Shown here piece after piece: positions 56,226-64,000 of a stretch of 64,000 nucleotides of DNA. The notes beneath the pieces are model-generated. The model ran no database searches and was not told where the DNA came from. It saw nothing but the letters and a program-made list of their open reading frames with translations. Origin of the DNA: G965195345 sp965277775 (GTDB taxonomy: Bacteria; Pseudomonadota; Gammaproteobacteria; CAKMZV01); NCBI GenBank assembly GCA_965277775.1, contig OZ255843.1, positions 930,001 to 994,000 of the forward strand, in the 5' to 3' direction. Both the position numbers and the translations under genes were made by a program. How positions within the stretch are numbered: the stretch's first letter is position 1; each line of letters opens with the position of its first letter.

Positions 56226-57188
56226 TTAGGGTTTTAATCGATATAGAAGTGTGAACTGAAGCGTAAATATGATGGTGGCCATCAACAAATGTAAAGGTTG
56301 TACCAGCATGGGGAATCCTAAATGATTTAAACTGGCACCTGAGAGCACCCCAAAGACAATCGCACTCACCAAGCCTATGCCCATGATTGTTAGCAAATGT
56401 AGTCGCCCAAAACTTTGATATATTTTCCAAACAAACCAAGCGTTTGCCGCAAGAACGATGAGCGAAAAACTGCGATGAACCTTAAAAAACCACGGCAAGG
56501 CATCGACCCACTCGGATCGATCGATTTGAATGTCACCATTTGCAATGGTATCAATGATTTCCCGAACTTGGGTCCCCAAAATGATTTGCACAATACTCAA
56601 GGAGATGATCACAATGCTCCATCTAAATAACACACTCTGCTGTTGTAAAACCTGAGATATCCCTTTGTGCTCGTCGTACAAGCTCATGAGCGTATAAGTG
56701 ATTAAGCCTATGATCAATAGCGCCATCAGCATGTGCACCGTAATGATGCCCGGTGAAAGTTGGCTGGCAACCACTTGCGCGCCGATCCACCCTTGCAAAC
56801 AGACGGCAAATAAACTGGCCCACGCGCTCTTAAATGCTTGACTGTGCGAACGTCTGGCTGGTATGGAAAACAACGCCATAAGGAGAATGATCAATCCAAC
56901 CAATACACCCGCTAAGCGATTCAAATATTCAGTTAAAGTTTTGGTTAAATTAAAACGCGTATCGGCGTATCCACGATCTGCATAAATTTTTTGATAGTCG
57001 GCTGGTAATGCCGCTTCGCTCATTGGCGGAATCCACTGACCAAAGCATTTTGGCCAATCAGGGCAACCCATGCCCGCGCCTGAAGCCCTAACGGAAGCGC
57101 CAATCCAGATCAGAATTAAAACCGCAATCAAAGCCATCCAAGCAAACATTCGAAAACGGGCAATACGCTTACCACTCATCATATTCAC
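56226..57188 (-). CDS. ctaA: Heme A synthase (COX15/CtaA)
   Basis: Oxidises the methyl group of heme O to make heme A for cytochrome oxidase. 320 residues, eight spans. VHMLMALL, VHRSFSLIV and PLHLLMATI hold three of the conserved heme His; at the first site the sequence reads EYLNRLAG, with Asn where many have His. The opening ASGAGMGCPDWPKCFGQWIPP and the EYxNR pattern resemble Bacteroidetes-type enzymes more than typical gammaproteobacterial ones (memory-based impression). GTG at 57188 and ATGs at 57182 and 57179 are possible starts. It is apart from SURF1 and DUF2909 genes 5 kb away. Confidence 0.9.
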   Translation of the reverse strand: MNMMSGKRIARFRMFAWMALIAVLILIWIGASVRASGAGMGCPDWPKCFGQWIPPMSEAALPADYQKIYADRGYADTRFNLTKTLTEYLNRLAGVLVGLIILLMALFSIPARRSHSQAFKSAWASLFAVCLQGWIGAQVVASQLSPGIITVHMLMALLIIGLITYTLMSLYDEHKGISQVLQQQSVLFRWSIVIISLSIVQIILGTQVREIIDTIANGDIQIDRSEWVDALPWFFKVHRSFSLIVLAANAWFVWKIYQSFGRLHLLTIMGIGLVSAIVFGVLSGASLNHLGFPMLVQPLHLLMATIIFTLQFTLLYRLKP

Positions 57189-57288
57189 ATTGAGTTGCGA
57201 ACCTATATTCGTTACGCTTTATCTATCATGGTTAAACAAACTGGAGCAATACAGGGATAATAGAGCAGAGGCGGCGTATTTAAAAAAA

Positions 57289-58554
57289 TTACTGCTTAAT
57301 CCGTTTCATGGAATCAAAAAATTCAGCATTGGTTTTGGTGGAACGCATCCGATCCAATAAAAATTCCATCGCTTCTATTTCATCCATGGTGGACAGAAGT
57401 TTACGGATGACCCACATTTTTTGCAATTCATCTGGCGTTGTCAAAAGCTCTTCTCGACGCGTGCCTGAGCGAATCACATTGATGGCAGGAAAAATTCGAC
57501 GGTCGGCCAAGCGTCGATCTAAATGGATCTCCAGATTGCCCGTGCCTTTAAATTCTTCATAAATAACTTCATCCATTTTCGACCCAGTATCAATCAATGC
57601 TGTCGCCAAAATGGTTAAACTGCCCCCTTCTTCAACGTTCCTTGCGGGTCCAAACAATCGTTTAGGACGATGAAGCGCTTTGGCATCAACCCCCCCTGTG
57701 AGAACCTTACCAGATGAAGGGGTCTCGGTATTATAAGCTCTGGCTAAACGCGTGATGGAGTCCATCAGAATAACCACGTCTTGTTTGTACTCCACCAAAC
57801 TTTTGGCCTTTTCAATGACCATTTCCGCCACTTGAATATGACGACTGGCCGGCTCATCAAAAGCTGAAGACACCACTTCACCTTTGACCGTTCGTTCCAT
57901 TTCTGTCACTTCTTCAGGGCGTTCATCGATGAGTAACACCATAAGATGGCACTCGGGATTATTCGTTGTAATCGAGTGCGCTATTTGCTGGAGTAATATG
58001 GTTTTACCAGCTTTTGGTGGTGCCACTATAAGCCCTCTTTGCCCTTTGCCTATAGGCGCCGCAAGATCGACAATTCGGGTTGTTAAATCTTCTGTTGTGC
58101 CATTGCCCAGCTCCATTTTCATTCGCTCATCAGCGTGTAGGGGTGTGAGATTTTCAAACAAAATTCGACGGCGCGAAAATTCGGGTTTTGCGCCATTGAT
58201 TTGCTCCAGAGCCGATAGTGCAAAATAACGCTCACCCTCCCTGGGTGCTCTGATTTTGCCTTCTAAGGTGTCACCTGTACGCAATCCAAAACGGCGAATC
58301 TGGCTTGGTGAAACATAAAGATCATCTTGTCCTGCAAGATAGGAAGACTCAGCGGAACGTAAAAAACCGAAACCATCGGTCAATATTTCTAACACGCCTT
58401 TGCCAAAAACGTCTTCGCCTTTGCCTATTTTGGCTTTGAGTATGGCGTAAATGATGTCTTGTTTGCGGATGCGATGAAGGTTTTCAATATTGAGACCCGA
58501 CGCGATGTCGTGAATTTCCTTTGCAGAAAGTTTTTTCAACTCTGATAGTAGCAT
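57289..58554 (-). CDS. rho: Transcription termination factor Rho
   Basis: Hexameric RNA helicase that ends transcription. 421 residues, as in E. coli (419). RNA-binding cold-shock domain near residues 48-120 (FGFLRSAE), Walker A as APPKAGKT near 178, Walker B (VVILMDSIT near 262) and the arginine-rich end RRIFPAINVIRSGTRREELL. It follows trxA, the usual order in Gammaproteobacteria. The 98-bp leader may serve autoregulation. Confidence 0.98.
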   Translation of the reverse strand: MLLSELKKLSAKEIHDIASGLNIENLHRIRKQDIIYAILKAKIGKGEDVFGKGVLEILTDGFGFLRSAESSYLAGQDDLYVSPSQIRRFGLRTGDTLEGKIRAPREGERYFALSALEQINGAKPEFSRRRILFENLTPLHADERMKMELGNGTTEDLTTRIVDLAAPIGKGQRGLIVAPPKAGKTILLQQIAHSITTNNPECHLMVLLIDERPEEVTEMERTVKGEVVSSAFDEPASRHIQVAEMVIEKAKSLVEYKQDVVILMDSITRLARAYNTETPSSGKVLTGGVDAKALHRPKRLFGPARNVEEGGSLTILATALIDTGSKMDEVIYEEFKGTGNLEIHLDRRLADRRIFPAINVIRSGTRREELLTTPDELQKMWVIRKLLSTMDEIEAMEFLLDRMRSTKTNAEFFDSMKRIKQ

Positions 58555-58652
58555 AATTATTTAATTGTGGGGTGTTGCTTTGAATGGCAACGGGTGATGG
58601 ATTATAGGTAGAAGTTTAAAGGGATTGGTTTTATGATGAAGTCATGGGGTCT

Positions 58653-58976
58653 TTACAAACTATCATCCAAAAATTGAATAAGTTGTGATTTGGTTAGCGC
58701 CCCAACTTTTGTGCCACATGCTTCACCTCGTTTAAATAAAATGAGGGTTGGAATGCCCCTGACTTGGAATTTTTGGGGGGTTAAGGGGTTTTCATCAATA
58801 TTGATCTTCGCGACTGTGACTTTATCCGCATATTCTGTCGCAATTTCTTCAAGAATGGGCGTAATCATTTTACACGGGCCGCACCATTCTGCCCAAAAAT
58901 CAACCAATATAGTTTCTTCTGAATTGAGCACTTGTGCTTCAAATTCATCGTCTGAAATGTGTCGTATATCTGCCAT
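58653..58976 (-). CDS. trxA: Thioredoxin 1
   Basis: Cytosolic disulfide reductant, 107 residues. FWAEWCGPCKMI holds the redox Cys pair (about residues 32-35) and GIPTLILF the cis-Pro. The ATG at 58976 is preceded by AAAAGGAG seven bases upstream; an in-frame TTG at 58982 is not needed. It lies 98 bp before rho, the usual pairing. Confidence 0.97.
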   Translation of the reverse strand: MADIRHISDDEFEAQVLNSEETILVDFWAEWCGPCKMITPILEEIATEYADKVTVAKINIDENPLTPQKFQVRGIPTLILFKRGEACGTKVGALTKSQLIQFLDDSL

Positions 58977-58982
58977 GATCAA

Positions 58983-59396
58983 CTCCTTTTTAATTTTAAT
59001 TGCGCTTGTGTTTTAAAACGTCTTACGATTTTAAAATGAAGAATTACCTTCAATCAAGAAATTTAAATAAATATTAACTTGGATTTCTACTTGCATCAGT
59101 AGTATTGCGAAATGATGTAAGCTATTTTAACGGCTTCAATAAAAAAATGCGAAGTTAATTTATAAAAATTTGCACCCTTGCCCAATCGATCCATTCACAC
59201 AATCTATGGAATGGTTCATTGAATAAGATATTCAGGCGTTCGCTTTTTCAATTGCGCCCTATTTGTTCTTTAACGCGCCAAAGCAGCTTAGCCCCTTCAT
59301 TCAAGCCATACTTAATTGCATGGATTTTACAGTTTCTGCTGAAGTTCCTAAACTTTGATTCTAACAGTTATAACTCAATCAATAAGGCTTTTTGCC
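58983..59396. other. 414-bp gap between dnaX and trxA
   Basis: No gene is supported. TAAGGC-TTTTT-GCCTTA (59383-59399) forms a hairpin at the dnaX stop. The trxA promoter should lie near 59030-59070 (TTGATT and TTAAAA, 17 bp apart, on the minus strand), a weak match. Confidence 0.45.
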
Positions 59397-60995
59397 TTAA
59401 TTTTTAATCTTAATGCTGCCCTTTATGAGATCCAGATCCAAATTATTTTTCAAATCTTGCAGCACTGGATCCGACTTCATTTGCTCATAGGCCTGATCGA
59501 GTTGACTGTGCTTCACACTGTTTGTGACTTCGTTGGCCGCTTCTATTTCAACCTGTATTGAGCGTCCAAATGCGCTTTTAACTTGATCGATCAATTGTTG
59601 CTTCTGCTGATTTTGGCACATGTTAAAGTGCGATTGACCCAAGCCGATCACCAAAACGTCATCCGAAAATTGATTAAATTGTGCGTTCCTTAAATACTGC
59701 CAGACAATATTAGAAAAATGTTCGCGCTTTTGACTCAACCACTGATTCCACGGTATATTCTCAAAAGGGTTTTCCACTTCAGTCAATGGGACTGGCGCTT
59801 GTGGGGGTTCAAGCGGCTCAATGGGCGCTGGTTTTTGCGGGCTAACAGCCGCTTGAACTGGCCGGGATTGCTGTGTGGTTGGTTGTGGCGCTTCTGTGGC
59901 ATCGACTGGGCGGAAAGCAATTAAACGCAACATTAACATTTCAAATGCCTCACGCTTATTGGGTGCAATGTTTAGATCATTTTGACCTCTCAACAATAAA
60001 TCATAGAGCAATTGAATTTCTTCCGCGCTGATGGTTTGGGACAAGGTTGTCAAAGTGTCAATGTCCGTGATGCGTGCATGCTGGTTGGCGTCCTCACCCA
60101 GATGCTTGACCATCGCCAACTGATGCACCCATTCAATCAAGCCGGTCAGAGTATATTGCAAATGACTGCTTTGTTGCGCCATGCGCCTGCTTTGGTCTAA
60201 GGTTTGAGCCACATCCTTATTCAACACGGCGGTCAGAAGTTTGGCAATTTGCACAGACTCAACCGCCCCCAACATGGTCTGAACATCAGCCAAGGTGATT
60301 TGACCCGACCCCAATGCAATGGCATGATCTATCAAGCTCAGACCATCTCGCACACTGCCATCGGATGCTTTAGCCAAAAGACTGAGTGCACTTGGGTCAT
60401 CCACCGCAATTTGATCGGTCGCTAAAATATGTGCAAAATGGTTGGTCAATGTTTCTTCATCGACGCTTTGCAGGCGTAATTGCAAACAACGAGACAAAAT
60501 GGTCACTGGCAATTTTTGCGGATCGGTCGTCGCCAACAAAAATTTGACGTGTTCAGGCGGTTCTTCTAAAGTTTTTAGTAAGGCATTGAAACTGGCGTTT
60601 GAAAACATGTGAATTTCATCGATCAAATAGACCTTATATCGACCCGTTGTCGTTGCATACTGGGTGTTTTCTAAAATCTCTCGGGTATCGTTCACGCCTG
60701 TTTTTGAGGCTGCGTCGATCTCAATCAAATCAACAAAATGCCCGCCCATAATACTGCGACAAGCATTACACTCATTACAAGGATTGGCACTGACCCCTTG
60801 CTCACAATTTAAGGCTTTGGCAAACAACCGAGCCAGCGTCGTCTTGCCCACCCCTCTGATGCCGACAAATAAATAAGCATGGTGCAGTTTTTGCATCGCT
60901 AAAGCATTTTCTAAAGCCTGAACCACTGTGGCTTGACCCACCACGGTAGAAAAAGATTGGGGACGCCATTTTCTCGCTAATACTTGATAACTCAT
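59397..60995 (-). CDS. dnaX: DNA polymerase III gamma/tau subunit
   Basis: Clamp-loader ATPase. 532 residues. Walker A is GIRGVGKTT near residue 44, zinc motif CNECNACRSI near 75, and DEIHMFSNASFNALLKTLEEPP near 127. The last 150 residues are proline-rich then a tau-type domain contacting the polymerase. The protein is complete without a shift, and I saw no slippery A-run that would make the short gamma form. The usual partners ybaB and recR do not follow. Confidence 0.96.
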   Translation of the reverse strand: MSYQVLARKWRPQSFSTVVGQATVVQALENALAMQKLHHAYLFVGIRGVGKTTLARLFAKALNCEQGVSANPCNECNACRSIMGGHFVDLIEIDAASKTGVNDTREILENTQYATTTGRYKVYLIDEIHMFSNASFNALLKTLEEPPEHVKFLLATTDPQKLPVTILSRCLQLRLQSVDEETLTNHFAHILATDQIAVDDPSALSLLAKASDGSVRDGLSLIDHAIALGSGQITLADVQTMLGAVESVQIAKLLTAVLNKDVAQTLDQSRRMAQQSSHLQYTLTGLIEWVHQLAMVKHLGEDANQHARITDIDTLTTLSQTISAEEIQLLYDLLLRGQNDLNIAPNKREAFEMLMLRLIAFRPVDATEAPQPTTQQSRPVQAAVSPQKPAPIEPLEPPQAPVPLTEVENPFENIPWNQWLSQKREHFSNIVWQYLRNAQFNQFSDDVLVIGLGQSHFNMCQNQQKQQLIDQVKSAFGRSIQVEIEAANEVTNSVKHSQLDQAYEQMKSDPVLQDLKNNLDLDLIKGSIKIKN

Positions 60996-61055
60996 AGTGT
61001 GTTTATTTTAAGCTGTGCTTGGATGAAGAGGTTGTAATAAGCCGCATTTCTTGCT

Positions 61056-61628
61056 CTAACGATTCAATGTTGAATCAGCTCGTTGGCTTGCTAAAGACAA
61101 CAAGGGGATCACCTCATCCAACTTTTGTAAAACGTGCGTTGCCTGACTGTTCTCAACTTTGGCTTGTGTGACCAGAACGCGACGCTTTATTTTAGCGGCA
61201 TGGGCCGCTTGGATGTCGCGCTCGCTATCACCAATCAACCACGAGGATTGTGGGTCAATATCGTGCTCTTGAATGGCTTGCAGAATCATACCCGGTTGCG
61301 GTTTACGGCAATCACAGGCTTTTAAATAGGCGCCTTGAGCCTTGGTGGGATGATGTGGACAATAGTAAACGCCGAGAAAATGGATGTTATGTGCGTGAAA
61401 TTGTGCCAACATCCAGTCGGTTATGCGCCAAAAATCTTCCTTGCTGTAATAGCCCCGCCCAATGCCTGATTGATTGGTGACCATGATCAATTCGTATTGT
61501 TGTTGTCTGAAGGCTTGTGCCAATTCAAATATGCCCGTCACAAATACACAGTCTTGAACACGATGCATATAACCAATGTCCTCATTGACTATGCCATCCC
61601 GATCTAAAAAAACCGCTTTTTTCTGCAT
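61056..61628 (-). CDS. gmhB: Heptose 1,7-bisphosphate 7-phosphatase
   Basis: HAD-family phosphatase of the ADP-heptose pathway for lipopolysaccharide core. From the ATG at 61628 it is 190 residues. FLDRDGIVN holds the nucleophile Asp, VTNQSGIGRGYY near 57 and CDCRKPQPGM near 110 (zinc Cys and phosphate-binding Lys) are GmhB signatures, GDSERDIQAA near 137 binds Mg2+. A start at 61643 is possible. It fits the window's LPS export genes. Confidence 0.93.
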   Translation of the reverse strand: MQKKAVFLDRDGIVNEDIGYMHRVQDCVFVTGIFELAQAFRQQQYELIMVTNQSGIGRGYYSKEDFWRITDWMLAQFHAHNIHFLGVYYCPHHPTKAQGAYLKACDCRKPQPGMILQAIQEHDIDPQSSWLIGDSERDIQAAHAAKIKRRVLVTQAKVENSQATHVLQKLDEVIPLLSLASQRADSTLNR

Positions 61629-61705
61629 GTGCTTTATTCTCAAAAAATGTATTCAGGATCACTTTCAGTCAGACATTTGAACATGTCGTCTTTTAAACGG
61701 TCATT

Positions 61706-62452
61706 TTATCCTGCTTTACGGCGATTGAGATAAACAAATAACACCAACAAAATGAAGGCAAATGAGAACCACTGCATGGCATAGGCACGGTGCTTATCAG
61801 GATTACCATAGACTACTGGCCATTGACGAAGCAAGCCATCTTCATCGGCACTTTTCCATTGAATGATATGATCGGCAACGGGTTTTTGAAACCAAGGTTG
61901 CGTCTGAGTGGTTTTAAAAACTTGGACCACCTTAGGCCAGCCCTGCTCAATGGGACTGTCTCCCAAACTAAATCGCCTCAGTGGTTGCGCTGTGCGCCCT
62001 TCAATGCGTACAGGGCCTGTGGCTAATATCGGCAATTCGGGTATGTCTTTGACGCCATTAAGCCAGGCTTTCCAGCCCCGATCAACCCATACGATGGTGC
62101 CACTGTCTAAAGCAAATGCGGTCATGACGTTGAAACCGCTCACGCCGTTTTCTTGGGTCACATTATCTTGCAGCACGGTTTTTTCATTTAGCCAACGCCC
62201 TTGAGCAAAAATTCGTCGTTGATTGGACAAATTCGAAGTAATCGCCTCGTTAAATGCCACGGGATTGGCTTGGTTGGCCTCGTAGTAGGCGATGATCAGC
62301 TGTTCTTTTTGTTCTGCGCGATTGATCTGCCAATTGCCTAAGGCGCAAAATCCAATAAATCCGATGATAAAGCCCCCCCACATAAGACGTGTTGGCGCGA
62401 ACACCTTGGATTTCAGTTGCCAACGAATCGGACGGGCGTTCAACCACTCCAT
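61706..62452 (-). CDS. SURF1 family cytochrome oxidase assembly protein
   Basis: A 248-residue inner-membrane protein with two spans (residues 25-43 and 228-243) and a periplasmic loop between them. WQINRAEQKEQLI, then GVSGFNVMTAFAL and VDRGWKAW are SURF1 signatures. SURF1 delivers heme A to cytochrome c oxidase. It starts 5 bp after the DUF2909 gene and co-functions with ctaA 5 kb away. Confidence 0.9.
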   Translation of the reverse strand: MEWLNARPIRWQLKSKVFAPTRLMWGGFIIGFIGFCALGNWQINRAEQKEQLIIAYYEANQANPVAFNEAITSNLSNQRRIFAQGRWLNEKTVLQDNVTQENGVSGFNVMTAFALDSGTIVWVDRGWKAWLNGVKDIPELPILATGPVRIEGRTAQPLRRFSLGDSPIEQGWPKVVQVFKTTQTQPWFQKPVADHIIQWKSADEDGLLRQWPVVYGNPDKHRAYAMQWFSFAFILLVLFVYLNRRKAG

Positions 62453-62457
62453 CTTCG

Positions 62458-62664
62458 TTAAAATCCGGCAGAATGCGGTTGAATCCAGCCCATGTAAGAT
62501 CCAAGAATTAAGATCAAGAACAGCACGACCGAAAGCCCGACTCTGAACGTCAAAGCGCGTAGCGTACGCTTAGAACCCGATCCCCCTTCTTTGACCAAAT
62601 AAAAAACCGCGGATCCTAAGGAGTAAAGGATGGCAATTAATATTCCAACGACCACTATTTTCAT
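62458..62664 (-). CDS. DUF2909 twin-membrane-span protein
   Basis: A 68-residue protein with two membrane spans (residues 4-23 and 44-62) and a charged loop, matching the DUF2909 family found in cytochrome oxidase assembly clusters of Gammaproteobacteria. Role unknown. It sits between proB (8 bp) and SURF1 (5 bp). Confidence 0.8.
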   Translation of the reverse strand: MKIVVVGILIAILYSLGSAVFYLVKEGGSGSKRTLRALTFRVGLSVVLFLILILGSYMGWIQPHSAGF

Positions 62665-62672
62665 AAGTCAAC

Positions 62673-63788
62673 CTACCGTTTAAGCACCAAATTGTCTTTA
62701 TGGATCAATTCATCCTGACCCGCATAACCTAATACGGACTCAATGTCTTTGCTGCTCACACCACAAATGCACATGCTCTCATAAGCGCCGAAATTGATCA
62801 AGCCGCGCGCAATTTCATTGCCAGCATACTCAATAGCGACCAAATCGCCCCGTTTGAACTCACCCGATACAGACAACACCCCCACCGATAATAAACTGCG
62901 TTCGGCATTCAGCGCCTTATGCGCGCCCTCATCGATGGTAATTCTGCCCATCACCCGCAATTGTCCCAAAAGCCAACGCTTTCTGGCACTGATTCGAGTC
63001 TCATTGGCCACGGCCAAGGTGCCAATTTTCTCACCTTTTAAAACCTTGAGGATCACATCTTCGGTCATGCCATAAGCAATGACGGTATTCGCCCCTGCCT
63101 GGGCACATTGCCGAGCGGCTTTGAGTTTGGTCAGCATGCCACCTGAGCCAAGCACCCCACCCGTTGAGTCAATGGCCACATCCAATCGTTCATCAAAAGG
63201 GTCAATGCACTTAAGCAAGTTTGCGTTTGGATAGAGGCTTGGATTTTTGTCGTACATCCCTTGCTGGTCAGTCAGAATCAATAACAATTTTGCTTCTACC
63301 AAGGTGACCGCCAATGCCGCCAAAGTATCATTGTCACCAAACTGAATTTCATCATTGGCAACGGCATCATTTTCATTAATGACGGGGACAACGCCCATAT
63401 CTAATAGGGTCAGTATGGTGGTTTTGGCGTTTAAATAACGTTCACGGTTTGACATTTCTCCATGCGTCAATAATATTTGAGCCGTGTGGAAACCATGCGC
63501 TTGAAATTTCTTTTCATAGGCATGGACTAAGCGCATTTGGCCGATGGCAGCCAGAGCCTGTAAAGTGTGTAATTGTTTGGGTCGCGTTTTGATATTCAAC
63601 GTTCTCAAGCCTTCAGCAATTGCGCCTGAGGATACTAATAATACTTTGATGCCTTGCTTGAGTAAGGCTGAAATTTGACGCGCCACGGCATCAATTAATG
63701 CCAAATTTAACTGATTGTTTGAGCCCCTAAGCAAGGCACTGCCAATTTTAATGACAACAATGTCCGATTGCACCAATGGCTTAGGCAT
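62673..63788 (-). CDS. proB: Glutamate 5-kinase
   Basis: First enzyme of proline synthesis, phosphorylating glutamate. From the ATG at 63788 it is 371 residues: an amino-acid kinase domain (VVIKIGSALL near residue 10, VLLVSSGAIAEG near 50, INENDAVANDEI near 145) and a C-terminal PUA domain from about 275. GGAGAGGA lies just before this ATG; an ATG at 63800 is in frame but less well placed. It overlaps the obg end by 8 bp. Confidence 0.95.
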   Translation of the reverse strand: MPKPLVQSDIVVIKIGSALLRGSNNQLNLALIDAVARQISALLKQGIKVLLVSSGAIAEGLRTLNIKTRPKQLHTLQALAAIGQMRLVHAYEKKFQAHGFHTAQILLTHGEMSNRERYLNAKTTILTLLDMGVVPVINENDAVANDEIQFGDNDTLAALAVTLVEAKLLLILTDQQGMYDKNPSLYPNANLLKCIDPFDERLDVAIDSTGGVLGSGGMLTKLKAARQCAQAGANTVIAYGMTEDVILKVLKGEKIGTLAVANETRISARKRWLLGQLRVMGRITIDEGAHKALNAERSLLSVGVLSVSGEFKRGDLVAIEYAGNEIARGLINFGAYESMCICGVSSKDIESVLGYAGQDELIHKDNLVLKR

Positions 63789-64000
63789 CGTCCTCTCCAT
63801 AAATGGCTTGCTTTAAAGCTTGTTTGAGTTCAGGCAAGCCTTCGCCATTGATTGTGCTGACCAAGAATACTGGCTGTTTTATGGGTTTGAGTGTCACTTT
63901 CAATTCGCTCAACTGCTCTGGCGTCAGCAAATCCACTTTATTGACAACCAACCAACGTTGTTTGCGATTGAGGTTATGTCCAAACGAGCCAATTTCATTT
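63781..64000 (-). CDS. obg: Obg/CgtA GTPase, C-terminal part (cut by window)
   Basis: The last 73 codons of a gene entering from the right edge. The frame reads GHNLNRKQRWLVVNKVDLLT, where NKVD is the G4 motif of a GTPase, then FLVSTINGEGLPEL near the G5 region, and ends with an acidic YGEDDA. Together with proB directly downstream, this matches the rplU-rpmA-obg-proB order. Obg acts in ribosome assembly. The stop overlaps the proB start by 8 bp. Confidence 0.9.
   Translation of the reverse strand, partial: NEIGSFGHNLNRKQRWLVVNKVDLLTPEQLSELKVTLKPIKQPVFLVSTINGEGLPELKQALKQAIYGEDDA

Noticed and set aside
59219..59561. Small plus-strand frames by dnaX
   Set aside because: Short, AT-rich, no start signals, and the second overlaps dnaX.

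Overview
The window looks like part of a gammaproteobacterial chromosome. The evidence is gene order typical of that class: rplY-pth-ychF, surA-pdxA-ksgA-apaH, trxA-rho, obg-proB, lptF-lptG, a RecC subunit, and a tRNA-Ile2 (CAU) with an encoded CCA end. An NhaD Na+/H+ antiporter suggests a marine or salt-exposed life (inference). I cannot name a genus. Base composition is moderate in the housekeeping genes and visibly AT-rich in positions 1-2200, 13.4-18.4 kb and 25.6-27.9 kb, which I read as accessory DNA.

Layout. 1-2.2 kb: AT-rich, with two overlapping genes of unknown function and several perfect inverted repeats. 2.2-5.3 kb: a broken lipoprotein gene with seven PKD/Ig-like repeats fused to a di-heme cytochrome c peroxidase. 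Four separate reading-frame lesions are visible. 5.4-8.7 kb: a BASS transporter, then the rplY-pth-ychF unit. 8.8-13.4 kb: a secreted subtilase-like protease and moaA-moaD-moeA for molybdenum cofactor. 13.4-18.4 kb: an accessory block with stomatin (SPFH), an NfeD-like protein, an HNH endonuclease, an attC-like site, a small membrane protein, a SHOCT lipoprotein and a YdgA-like protein. 18.4-25.4 kb: leuS, a solitary recC, a secreted alpha/beta hydrolase and rpsT. 25.6-28.0 kb: an AbrB-type antitoxin with a Doc toxin, then a small protein coupled to a ClpP-fold SDH-type protease, next to tRNA-Ile2.

28.2-40.8 kb: acs, a copper-type module (small Cys-containing secreted protein, TolC-like lipoprotein, Tat-exported multicopper oxidase), glcB, a GFA-family protein, a GATase / alcohol dehydrogenase / enolase-superfamily dehydratase operon, and an enoyl-CoA hydratase. 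acs and glcB together suggest growth on acetate or C2 compounds. 40.8-46.5 kb: dnaE, lptF, lptG. 46.5-52 kb: a secreted SUMF1-like protein, an FrhB-family iron-sulfur protein, a polysaccharide flippase and nhaD. 52.2-56.2 kb: surA-pdxA-ksgA-apaH. 56.2-64 kb: heme A synthase, rho, trxA, dnaX, gmhB, SURF1, a DUF2909 protein, proB, and the 3' end of obg cut by the window edge.

The best candidates for something undescribed are the coupled small-protein/SDH-protease pair beside the toxin-antitoxin module and tRNA, the SPFH-NfeD-HNH accessory block with its attC-like site, and the decaying PKD-peroxidase gene with its 67-bp insertion. No rRNA, intact insertion sequence, CRISPR array or prophage was seen.
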